NCBI GenBank assembly: GCA_014529385.2
Contig: CM043950.1
Span: 150,042,945 to 150,106,944, forward strand
Origin: Adiantum capillus-veneris
Taxonomy: Eukaryota; Streptophyta; Polypodiopsida; Polypodiales; Pteridaceae
Length of the DNA stretch: 64,000 nt
Direction: 5' to 3'
Shown here: one piece after another, positions 1-9,721 of the stretch
Position numbering within the stretch: the stretch's first letter is position 1
Layout of the letters: each line of letters begins with the position of its first letter
Program-made: the position numbers and the translations under genes
The notes under the pieces: generated by a model
The model's input: the letters and a program-made list of their open reading frames with translations, nothing else
What the model was told of the DNA's origin: nothing
Database searches by the model: none

Positions 1-222
1 TATAGAATAGACAATTGGATACAAGTGGGAAGCTTGATACAAGTGGGAAGCTTGATACAAGTGGGCTACAATTAGATACAAGTGGGAAGCTTGATACAAG
101 TGGGCTGCAAAAAGCTTGATACAAGCTTGATACAAAAATCTTGATACAAGCTTGATACAAAGGGCTATAGAATAGACAATTGGATACAAGTGGGAAGCTT
201 GATACAAGTGGGCTACAAAAAG
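1..222. repeat. Short tandem repeats, GATACAAGTGGGAAGCTT type
   Basis: An array of units built from GATACAAGTGGG and AAGCTTGATACAA, with the block AGAATAGACAATTGGATACAA seen twice (from 5 and from 169). It lies just beyond the stop of the H3-C48 gene. By position it could be the subterminal repeat region of the element that carries that gene, but no terminus is visible because the window starts inside it. Confidence 0.75.
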
Positions 223-2324
223 CTAGAATAGTTTTCTGCAAGGAGTTTTCCTGTCCCTAGGGGTTGGTGCTTTTGCAGTGGGCTCTTTTGTCCTGGGAGA
301 TTTTCTTGTGGGCTCTTTGGCAGGAGGGCTTGAGGGATGCTTCCTCTTTCTCTTATCATCCATCTCTTCACTTGCCTTTTCCTACTCACCACTCTCTTAT
401 CCCTCTTCACTTCCCTTTTCCTCTTCTAGTTTTGCTTTCCCCTTTGCCTTTTCTAGCTTTGCTTTCCCCTTTGCCTCTTCTAGTTTTGCTTTCCCCTTTG
501 CCTTTTCTAGCTCTTCAGCATCATCATCTTTAAATACCATCTTGAAGTCGTCCATTTGCTTCAATCATATACTATATTTATGCTCTTGTCAACCATACAT
601 GGTTCTCAGCACCTTGTATCTATACAAGGCAATAGAAAGCAAGTTTTAGGAACAATAAAATGAGAAAAAATACAGCTAGCAAATATGAAATATGCTATAC
701 TTCTATATTCTGATTGTCATTGCAGTATATGAAGTCCAAGAGGAGCTTGGCATTTGTCACTACCCTCCATCCACATGAATGGCTTTCAGGTTGGATTGGA
801 ACCTGCAACTCATTACATGTATTTATGGGAAAAAATATTTGAGGATAATCCATTGAAGTGAACAAAACATAAAGAATTCCAACCTTCACAACTGAAAATT
901 GGATTTCACTCAGCATCTTTGGCATGGGTGGACAATTCTCCAGTGTCTCTATAAATCTTGTAGCAACACTGTCAAAATTCTTTATTAAAAGTATGTGCTT
1001 GAGGTTCTGCTTGTGGTTTTACAAAATGTGTCTGCTACTATACTTACAATTTTGCTTGACCATGCACTCCACCAAGAGAATTGACAAAGTAGCATTTTCT
1101 TTTCACAATATCAATTGCAATTAAACTCCAATGTGAGCTATAAAAACAAGCCTCAGTTAGCCTTCTAACATGAATTAGTAAATTCTCTTCACAAGGTGTA
1201 GGTAGGAAACTTACCTCTCATGATAGGGAATCAAGAAAATTTCACAGATTTCCAAGTCCACATGAATCAACCACTTTGTGAGCTCTCTAATATTTGTCTC
1301 TGTCCTGAGAAAGTGGGAGATAGAAGGGTCTAAAAAAGAAGGTCTGGTCATATTATGCATCATTAACCTGGTACAAGATATTGTTATATAAAGAGTTCTT
1401 GCTATAAACAAAAATACATAGGAAAACAAAAGCAACCTGAGGCATGTGATAAGGAGTGGAGAATTGATCTCCTTGGTCCAGTCCTGAGAATTTCCAAGGT
1501 CTCAGAGTCAAGTGAATTGTAATCCTCCCTAGGATCCTCCTCACTGAATAGAGCGACAACAAAACCAGTAGGATTGACACTCCTCAAGAGGGGCACTAGT
1601 TGAGGTTCCAACAGGTCAAGCTCCTTTCTCTCTGCAATTTCCTTGTCTTCCTTTGCTCTCTTTTTCCTTTCCTTTTCCTCTTCTTCAGTAATATCAACTA
1701 CTCCTACTTCAGGCTCCTTGGGCTTCCTCCATGGAGGAATGTTGAGAATATTAAAGGACTTAATATCATGCATAGGGATAGGATCCAACATTCTTGAAAA
1801 CCTGTATCTCAGCCTCCTGAGGGTGATCATGTCTTTGTCCATCAAAGTAGCCCTATGGGCATGAGCTGCACAGATATAGGCATCTTGGAAAAGCTCAATC
1901 ATAAAGTCCTCAGAAGCCTCTTGGATACATGCTAATGCAGTTCGAGTCCACCTCATGTCAATCTTGTACTCCTCTGCAACTTGTCTGCATAGTCTTTGGA
2001 AGGGCAGTTTGGGAATTGCAAGATTGATGGCCTTTATGGCCTTCCTTATCTCTCTTAGACATTTGACCCCCTGCTTGAACTTTCTCTTTGTAAGGAGAGG
2101 CTTAAGCTGCACTGGCTTGAAAGCTTTCCTCTGATGTGTAGTCTTTCTTTTGCTTGGTTGAGGGTCAGGTGTACTTGGTTTAGGGTCCTTCCTCTGAGAT
2201 GTGCTCTCCTTTGGTTTGAAGTACCAGCTAAAGCTTTGCTAGGCTGAGCTTCTTCTTCATCTTCGGATAGAGGCTTATCAACCGGCTTATCAACCTTCCT
2301 TGCAGTCTTCTTGGTCCTTGCCAT
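223..2324 (-). CDS. Histone H3-like / C48 (Ulp1-like) peptidase fusion gene, spliced, with one frame break
   Basis: The ATG at 2324-2322 begins MARTKKTARK, nearly identical to the H3 N-terminus. A basic Ser/Pro/Lys-rich linker follows, then an H3 histone fold (about 2061-1800), then an acidic and charged linker (EEEEKERKKRAKEDKE), then exons coding the catalytic blocks of a C48 cysteine peptidase (1367-715). The 3' end codes a Lys-rich repeat (KAKGKAKLEE) and possibly a basic tail ending RKLF before TAG at 225-223. The tail and the fold are in different frames: the switch near 2221 needs one extra base or marks a sequence error. Introns at 1214-1138 and 1047-969 have GT-AG ends and join in phase; the junction after about 1437 and the last exons are not resolved. 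Known: C48 peptidases cleave SUMO-like modifiers and are often carried by plant DNA transposons. Inference: the gene belongs to a mobile element with the neighbouring transposase. An H3 pseudogene beside an unrelated C48 gene is less likely, because the fold reads on into the linker in one frame. Confidence 0.75.
424..520 (-). repeat. 30-bp minisatellite coding (KAKGKAKLEE)n
   Basis: About three to four near-identical 30-base units. On the minus strand they read GAAAAGGCAAAGGGGAAAGC... and code Lys/Ala/Glu-rich decapeptides, after MDDFKMVFKDDDAEE. They lie at the 3' end of the fusion gene and look like a linker-histone-like basic tail. Confidence 0.7.
715..1367 (-). other. C48 peptidase catalytic exons
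   Basis: Exon 1367-1215 codes ...WLIHVDLEICEIFLIPYHE and ends in AG at a GTAAGT donor. Exon 1137-1048 supplies the next base and codes SHWSLIAIDIVKRKCYFVNS, with the HW of the catalytic His. Exon 968 onward codes FVATRFIETLENCPPMPK. The oxyanion Gln and nucleophile Cys lie in VPIQPESHSCGW. The usual Asp of the DSL motif is Asn (VNSLGG). A further optional intron may end at the TTGCAG just before VPIQ. All four catalytic positions are filled (H, N, Q, C), so activity is plausible. Confidence 0.75.
1800..2324 (-). other. H3-like tail and histone fold within the fusion gene
   Basis: The tail keeps the equivalents of R2, T3, K4, R8 and K9 (MARTKKTARK), but S10 is replaced by Val. The fold shows CLREIRKAI (alpha-N), IPKLPFQRLCRQVAEEY (alpha-1), then a loop 1 of canonical length, ALACIQEASEDF (alpha-2) and AHAHRATLMDKDM (loop 2), matching H3 in order and spacing. 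Loop 1 has no insertion, which argues against a centromeric CenH3. The stretch between tail and fold is about 90 residues, against about 50 in H3. The fold frame opens before 2220 and runs past the fold without a stop. Confidence 0.85.
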
Positions 2325-3709
2325 CTTCAAAAGGGATTTCCGTACATAGTGGAACACAACAAACATTAGTAAAAAAAGTAAACGATGTATATTTAGTGGC
2401 ACACATTTCCATACATAGTGGAACACATTGTGGTGACACCCCGTAGGCGAAATCACAAAGGGACCAATGTCCTCACACTAACGGTGGTCGCGCACGGCGT
2501 GATGGAGCATTACAAAATATGGTGACACTTCGTACGCGAAATTGCGAAAGAAGCACAGTCTTCCCACTTACCAAATTCGCGCACGGGGTGACGGGAGTCC
2601 CAAGCGGTGATAACCTCTTAAACATCTTGAGACACATGTTGTACGCATGGTGAAAATAATGGCACACATGAGGTACACATCGTAAACATGATCACACATG
2701 AACACATTGCCTTGAAACTCTGTGAGCGAAATGACAAAATGTCCTTCAAAATGTATATTTAGTGGCACACATTTCTGTACATAGTGGAACACATTGCGAT
2801 GACACCCCGTACGCGAAATCACAAAGGGACCAAAGTCCTAACACTAACGGTGATCGCGCATGATGTGACGGAGCATTACACAGTTACGGTGACACTTCGT
2901 ACGCGAAATTTCGAAGGGAGCAAAGTCCTCCCACTTACCAAATTCGCGCACGGGGTGACGGGAAAACCAAGCGGTGAAAACCTCTTGCGGTACACATTGC
3001 GGTACACATCGTAAACATGATCACATATGTGGACATAGTAGAACACATTGCTTTGAAACTCGGTACGCGAAATGATAAAAGAGGCAAAGTCTTCTCACTT
3101 ACGAATATCGCGCACGGTGTACGCTCAAAGCGCTCGAAATTTTGGGTTGTGGAACTCCTTCAAAACCTCATTCAAAATGAGCTTAGTTTGGGCTTTAAGG
3201 ATGTTTATATAGGGTGCATGGCGCAAGTCCCTAGGCGCCTAAAAACTAGCCGTTGGACCAAACTTCGCGGCGGCAACGGATTTGCACACTTCCCGAGGCG
3301 GCGTTTTTGCCCATAAAAGGAACCTACCCAACCCGTTGATTCGCTTATTGTCATTCACGAATTTAAGCCTCCAACCCTCCAAGCGACACACCGCGACACC
3401 CGTGCGCGATTTTGGTGGACGTCAACCTCTTCCTAGCAATAGGAAAACGCGTACCAAGTGTCACATTGTGCGCGTTGTTAGTGAGTGACGAGTTTCTCTT
3501 AACTTCTCAAAGTTCGCATAGCAAGTGACAAACATAGCATGTCACAATTTTATGTAATTCTTTTCTGCTTGCACTTAATTTGTGAGCCTAATTTGCTTGA
3601 CAATTTTATGCTTTTAATTTGTTTGTAGACTTGATATAAAGAAGGGTGGTTAATGTCTTGATAGACTTCTCTTTTCTCTTTTTCAGTTGAGCATTTGTGG
3701 ATTGTCATA
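2325..3709. promoter_or_regulatory. Divergent intergenic region with a 366-bp repeat and six motif pairs
   Basis: This region separates the divergent starts of the H3-C48 gene (2324) and the gene at 3710. A block starting GTATATTTAGTGGCACACAT occurs at about 2387 and again at about 2753. Within it the motif CGTACGCGAAAT, followed some 45-60 bases later by TCGCGCACGG, recurs near 2442, 2531, 2721 (degraded), 2808, 2898 and 3063. ATTCGCGC fits the E2F-type core WTTSSCGC. That is a pattern match only; no factor is shown. From 3130 to 3709 I see no repeat; TTTTTCAG at 3679-3686 could be a splice acceptor for the plus-strand gene. Confidence 0.6.
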
Positions 3710-5203
3710 ATGGATACAGAGGATATACAAGAGACCACTGATGATAGGCTGATGTCTTTTCTTTACAAAGTTAATGAACTTACAAGATTTCAAAGTGCCA
3801 AACAGATTTTTAATGCTGCCTTTGATCTTCAAGCACTTGTGGATGGCTTCTCTACACAAATTAGTGACTTGAAAGAGATATATACAGAATTGATCAGAGA
3901 TCACAGGCTTGACAATCTTGTTCATTTTGTTGATATATGCAAAGCAGGTAGCTTGTCAAGGACAGGTATTGCAAAGAAGTGGTCAAGCCTTCATCTAGAC
4001 TGGCAAAAGATCATAAAGCCTTGCAAATTTCATGGTAATATGCATTGCCAGTTGGTAGATTATGACCTTGGACTTATCATTTTCTTTAGTGTACTCCCAA
4101 CACCAGAGGGCAAAGAGATTCCAAAGCAGATTTCCCAGGCTGAGGAGGACCAGGAGAAAGAGGAGATAGAGATGGAGTTCCATGAAGAGGAAGAGAAGCT
4201 ACAAAGCACTGAGATGCTGGACATTGCAAAATTTAAAGCAGAAAACATCACTAAAGTGAGAATGTTGACATTGAGGATGAAGATGTTGATCCTTTGCATT
4301 GCACAGCAACATTTCCCACATACAAAGTTAACAAAAAGGAATATGTTTTGCTGAATGACATTCAACATCTTTTTGATCTAAGGGAAGATTATGCTTTGGC
4401 AGTTTTGGCTGAGTGGGGATCTAATGACATAGGATTTATTGATTACTCACCTTGCCCCTTAGCAGTCTTGGACACAGAGGCAGAAAATTTTTATTGACAG
4501 CTCAAGTGTTGGAAAGCATGTGCAGGACATTGTTCTGAGATATGAGCAACAGGGTGTACCTTCTGAAGAGGAGTTCAATGAGATCCAGAAAAGGCTCAAA
4601 ATAGAGCATATGGGAGAGGAAAAGACCAGAGATTATGAAGTAAGGCCAACTAGATCCATTGATATATGGGAACCTGCCTTGTTTGAGGAGGATGAGTCTC
4701 CTAAGGTATGTTAATGACCATTTTGCCCTGTCTTATTAATGTACTGAACAATTAACCAAGAAATATTTTTGCAGATTGAAATATTGGACACAGAAAAATT
4801 CCTTGGCAGGGGGAAGGGTTCCAGACCCTTAAATTTAGGAAGGAACCAGAGCTTGGGACACTTTATTGGGAAGCTCAACAAAGAGACTGTAATTATATTC
4901 CATAAAAAGTTTACAAGAGAACCATTGCTGCCAATGCTTGCAATTAAAGCACTTACAAAGGTTGTTGGTTCATATCAGCTTCCTCCAGGGTTAGAGAAGT
5001 TAATATTGGTGGAAAAGGAGGAAGCCATTAGAATTTTTGGATTCTTCCCTGGCCTTACTGGTTCTAGAGCTGGTTATTTTGCAACAATGGCATCCTATGT
5101 GCTTGCCCACTCTGGGGACCTCAAGAGACAAATGATAGGCTACAATAAGCAGAAGTTTCTGAAGTTTAGGGGTGAAGTTGATGTACCTTCATCAAAAGAC
5201 TGA
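3710..5203 (+). CDS. Unknown protein of the H3-C48/transposase locus, with frame breaks and an intron
   Basis: Start chosen at the first ATG (3710, MDTEDIQETTDDRLMS). The reading continues to an acidic Glu-rich stretch (AEEDQEKEEIEMEFHEEEE), shifts frame near 4255 into ENVDIEDEDVDP...YVLLNDIQHLFDLREDYALA, and shifts again near 4485 in an A/T run into KIFIDSSSVGKHVQDIVLRY. An intron with GTATGT at 4706 and TTTTTGCAG before 4774 joins ...DESPK to IEILDTEKFLGRGKGSRP. The C-terminal part (GFFPGLTGSRAGYFATMASY) ends at TGA 5203. I do not recognise the family. It lies head-to-head with the H3-C48 gene and tail-to-tail with the transposase gene, so a role in the same element is inferred from position only. 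Confidence 0.6.
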
Positions 5204-5209
5204 CTTTGC

Positions 5210-8020
5210 TCATACCTGTACTTTGGCCCACTTTCTACCTTGTCTCTCTCTTGTAGCTAGCCATTGTAAGAATTTTTCATTTGCAGATGAACTATTATAT
5301 GAATTTTTTCTTTTCTGCTTGTTCCTGTGTAAGGCATTTGCTAAATCTGAGTTCAGTAGTGCTTTCTTTGTCATTTTTGATCTGGTTCTATGCCATATTT
5401 GTCTATAGAACCATTGGAAAACCTCAAGCAAGCTGTTTGCCTTCACTGCACCTCCTCCATGTCTTGTATGCTTGAAAAACTTGGTTCTTGCTTGATAATG
5501 GGATTTCTCCATGCCTTGTGTAGACCATATGGACAGGGAGCCCCATCTCTTTACAAACCAGGGAGTGTGATTGTAAATTATATGCTGGCAAAGTAAAAGT
5601 GTGTCAATAATTAGTAAGTATGAGATTAATCATATGCTTCCAAACTAAAAGTATGTACATATTAAAAAGGAATAAAAAACTTACCATGTAATGTGTGAAT
5701 TCCTGATCCCAAGCATCTTTCATTGCACTTCTGAAGTTATTGAGCACTTTCTTGAAATTTGGCATATCATTTTTTCCCCAGGATGTCTTATCACAGTAGG
5801 AAAATACTTTGTCTAGTGATTCCCATACCTCTGCCTTTTGTTTCTTGATGTACCTTCAAGACCATGATCTTTGATGGCATTGCGGAGAGCTTTCCACTGG
5901 TTATACTTCACATTGGATGAACCCTTCTTGGCATTTACCTTTCCTAGTTTTCCATGAAACCCTAGGAAATCTCTGGCCTTCACACCACCAACAGATACCT
6001 TTCTAGGCACATTGTTTCCATTTGAAGACCTCTTCAGGTCTGTTTCAATCTTAACCTTACCACTGAAGGCCAATTTCTGATAAAACCGTTTCAATACATT
6101 TGATTGCAGCATCTCTAGCTGCTGTTTGGCTGTAACTTCCAAGCAAACCCCACATAGAGATGTACAATTTTCTCCACAATTCTGCAAAGAGCATGCAGAG
6201 TGCATATGTGGACATTAGCAAGTGGAATATTTAAAACTGCTTTGAAGTTTGGATCTTGAGTATGCCTATTGGGTGCTTTGTTCCAATTTGCAGGATTACA
6301 TTCTTTTGCTGATGCCATACAATACAGACAAGGGCTCTTTGCCATAGCTCCTTTGGAGACATTGTACATACATTTAAGGGTTTTAAGGTCTCCTCCCATG
6401 TGCCATTCCACCCTGTAACTTCCAAACCCTTCAACTTCAAGCTCTTCCCCTAATTCTTGTGCATTAATGACTTCGGGTATTGTTGTTTGATGGAAAACCC
6501 AATCCAGAACATCAAAGTCTTCACTCTCTACTTCAAAAGCACCTAGCCACCAGACATTCTTCTCCGATTGCACGCTGAAGTACTTGGTATCCTTCGTTTC
6601 AATGCTCTGTTCATTAAAGTTATGGAAATCCTCTCAATTTTTCTGTTCTTACAATCTCACATTCATCAAGCTTTATCACAAAACTGACAACACCATTTGC
6701 TTTTGTATGCTCCAGCTCATAGAATCTGATCATTTCCTTCTGAAGTGTCTTCAAGTCAAGGAAAATATTATTGAAATCGTCAAATTGAAGATCCCTCTTT
6801 TTACCATGATAGGTACCATGAATGTGGTGAGGCTCACCCAACTCTCATTATCCTCTCATTGATCTTTTTCCTTGCCTGCTGCACAATGGATGGCTTTGGA
6901 AGCAAAGAGGACCTGACCTTACATTGCTTTAACCTTGACTTCATATTTTTGAACAGCTTGCTATAACCATCTCTGCTAATGCCTACCTTATCCATAGTAT
7001 ATTGCACATCCTCCTTGTCCAAGCAAGAGCTCTGCAAAAATCCCTCAATGCACTGCTCCTTTGCCTTTTTAAACTTCTTCTCTGTGAAAATCTTTTTGGC
7101 AACCTTGAGAGGTAAAACATCACAATAATGTTTAGCTGCCATTTCCATGTTTGATGCAGAGTTTGGTTGTAGCAAAGTCCTAAATCAAAAGGTACAAAAT
7201 TAACTGATTATTGTCCAAATGACACCAACAAAATAAACAAACTAAATTAAAGTTAACTGAATATTAATCATTAAATAAAGAACAATAGCATAATAAAAAT
7301 AACATAAGCAGAATCACAATACAACTTAACAAAAAGATTAGCACAATACAACTTAACAAAAATATTAACAACCTAACATAAGCAGAATCACAATACAACT
7401 TAACAAAAAGATTAACAACCTAACATAAGCAGAATCATATAAAATAAGCATAACAACCTAACAAAAAGATTAACAACCTAACATAAGCAAAATCATATAA
7501 AATAACAATACCTTGCTGCTCTGATTCTCCTGCTGCAACCTCCTCCACCACGTCTCAAGGCTTCAATGTTCTTTAACTTCTTTTCTCTTTGTCTGTTTCC
7601 TAACATTGTATTCTTGCTTCTAGCTTGTTTGAGCTGAGTTTGTAGCTTTTCATTGCTCTCTTTACATTCCTCAAGTTGTTGTTTAAGAGTATTTATCATT
7701 TGTTTGGTCAAATGATCTTCTAACTTAAGAATATCTCTCTCTGCCGCAAGACTCTGTGTATAACCCAGCAACCCTCTTTGACCATCACCCACAAATTTTA
7801 TCAAAGATGAACAATTTGAGAATGGGGGAGTGCTCTTTGTCATTGGGTCCACTGGATACAATCTTCCATCAGTCCAGAGATCAATGTGATTTTTTTGATC
7901 TTGCCGCATTGCTTCAAATATGGACGAGGACACCTCTGCACATTTGTTTCTCTTGCGCACTGGACAATATTCTTCATTTAGCTCAATGTGTAGATGGTAT
8001 AAGCTTCTTCTCTTCCTCAT
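5210..8020 (-). pseudogene. DDE-type transposase-like gene, spliced, several frame breaks
   Basis: Exon 1 (8020-7513) codes MRKRRSLYHLHIELNEEYCP and a coiled-coil-like segment, and ends at a GTATTG donor. Exon 2 starts at 7179, and the join restores RIRAARTLLQPNS. Downstream come a possible first acidic motif (VSFVIKLDECEIV), then YRVEWHMGGDLKTLKCMY with the second Asp, CLYC, and VHICTLHALCRIVEKI. This has the D...GGDLK...CxxC...H arrangement of eukaryotic RNase H-fold transposases with a Cys/His insertion. The last exon (5584-5210), after a 100-bp GT-AG intron, codes GSLSIWSTQGMEKSHYQ, where the Glu is the likely third acidic residue. Frame breaks lie near 6838, 6640, 6150 and 5852. I cannot name the superfamily; the pattern resembles transposase-like proteins known from cnidarians and fungi. 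Confidence 0.7.
7180..7512 (-). repeat. Intron of the transposase gene with AT-rich direct repeats
   Basis: GT-AG intron between exons 1 and 2. It contains repeated copies of CAATACAACTTAACAAAAA and AACAACCTAACATAAGCA between about 7310 and 7500. No coding potential. Confidence 0.65.
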
Positions 8021-8579
8021 GAAAGTCTGTTAACAGTATTCGTTAGAGATAGTACTATAGGAAAAAGCTGTGTAGATACGAGGAAGAAGACGACACAGAA
8101 AAGGTTTGTTTCAGCTTTTGGAAATTTTGAATTTTGAGCCAGAACTGGCCTTTTCGTTAGTTTTGGAGGGAGTATTTTTTAGAATACGAAAGATCCTAGA
8201 AAGATTTGACAATGACATGTTTCGGTGGAGGTAAAAAGGACACAAACTCACCTTTTTACAAACATTTCACTATTTTTAAAATAAAGTATATATTCTCTCT
8301 CTACATATTCTTACAGGGAACAAAAGTGACCTCAAAATTCCCCTAATGCATAATATTCTCCAACCTTGTTCATAAGAACTGATCAAATCTCTTTGTTTTC
8401 CATTTCATTTTTCAATTTTTCCAAATCCTTAGAGATTAACCTCGTTATCCCCACCTTCTCTTTTTGTAAATCATTCCACAAGTATGGTGTGAGTTTCAAC
8501 AGTTCTCCCAAAGTAAGAGTGCATTGGATGGGTGTAGACATTATTGAATGAATGTTGTCTACTTCTAGGGTCTTGGATC
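8021..8579. other. AT-rich stretch upstream of the transposase gene, no gene seen
   Basis: This is the 5' flank of the transposase gene and presumably holds its promoter and the element's right end. I found no terminal inverted repeat matching the left side of the window. Confidence 0.4.
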
Positions 8580-9360
8580 GCTAAACTGGCAAAAAATTGG
8601 GTAAAAACTAAAGTTTGTACTGAATTTTTGAATCTTGAGTATAAATTTGGAAAAATTTATCCAAACTTGTTGAAAATTGTTTCAGAGGCTTATGTTGATG
8701 TGATAAACATGTGTATATGCTCAGTTGACCAAAAACTAGCAAAAATTTATCAGAAGTAAATAATCATGATTATTTACATCTGCCCTATTTTTCACCTTTT
8801 TGACCAAGTCTGCATACCACTAGCTTTACCATGTTGTAATAAGCCCACAAACCAAATTTGGTAAGATTTGGACCACTGGAGTGAAATTTGTGACTAAAAT
8901 TGCAAAGTTAATCTAGGGACAAATAATTGATGACCATTTGACCAAAAAATGTTCAAACTTGATGAAAATTGTCTAGTGACCTTAACTTAAGGTGCTTAAC
9001 ATCTTTGTGTCAAAGTTGAGACAAAAACTTGCAAAAATATAGCTGGAGTAAATAATAGCGATTATTTACATCTGCTTCAAAACTTGATGATTTTGCAAAT
9101 TTGAGTATACCACAAGGTCAAGCACATCAAGTAGACCTCACAAATCAATTTTGGTGAAATTTGGATCCCAAAAGTGAGACTTAAGCCAGAGTCTCGAATC
9201 AGAGTCTACGGACACCAAACAGTTATAAACTTGATCAGATTTGTCCAAACTTGTTCAAACTTGTCCAGGGACTCTAACAAGTTGTATATTTGCCAAACCT
9301 ATCAAAAAAGTGCAAAAAACTGACAAAGTAAATAATCACGATTATTTACTTTTGCTATCC
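8580..9360. repeat. Three degenerate ~285-bp tandem units with an AT-rich palindrome
   Basis: Each unit carries the palindrome AATAATCRYGATTATT extended by TAAA/TTTA: perfect at 8756-8777, with variants at 9048-9069 and 9328-9349. Each is preceded by a GCAAAAA tract and the first two are followed by CATCTGC. Flanking words such as CAAACTTGTTGAAAATTGT also recur. Half-sites reappear near 13,043, 13,172 and 14,087. Confidence 0.7.
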
Positions 9361-9721
9361 AGAGATCTCAATTTTGACTTTTGAGCTCATGCAGTGTTAG
9401 GCCAATACAATATAAAGCCACAGGGAAATTTTTGATTCAATCATATCAAAATTGGTACAGATACACTCAGTTTCCAGATTGTAGATCAAACCTTTGAATT
9501 CTGCTAAAGTCAAATCTGAAAGTCAAATTTTGACTCCCGTAGCTCTATTGGAAGTGATACACAGACCAATCACAAGAGTTCTCAAGAGTTCTATTGTCTT
9601 CATAGAAGAATAGCGAACTTGATTAAATTTGTACAGGAATCAGGTTGTAGACGAGGAATCAGTAGCTTGACAGAAAGTTGTAATTGAATCGAGTGGAAAT
9701 TGACGACAAGTCAATCCAAAG
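9361..9721. other. Leader of the gag-like gene, no gene seen
   Basis: Non-coding stretch leading into the gag-like reading frame. AAAGGTGAGTAC at 9718 looks like a splice donor, so the first exon of the gag-like gene could lie here. Confidence 0.3.

Noticed and set aside
1-222. CRISPR-like or centromeric satellite array
   Set aside because: Units vary in length, spacers are not unique, and the array is only about 220 bp.
264-649. Plus-strand Phe/Ser/Leu-rich open frames
   Set aside because: They are the antisense of the KAKGKAKLEE minisatellite in the fusion gene.
1800-2324. Centromeric histone CenH3 as identity of the H3-like part
   Set aside because: Loop 1 has the canonical H3 length and the tail is the conserved MARTK type; CenH3 usually has a longer loop 1 and a divergent tail.
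2784-3488. Plus-strand open frames of 68-99 codons
   Set aside because: They cross the duplicated promoter repeats and change with the repeat phase; no protein features.
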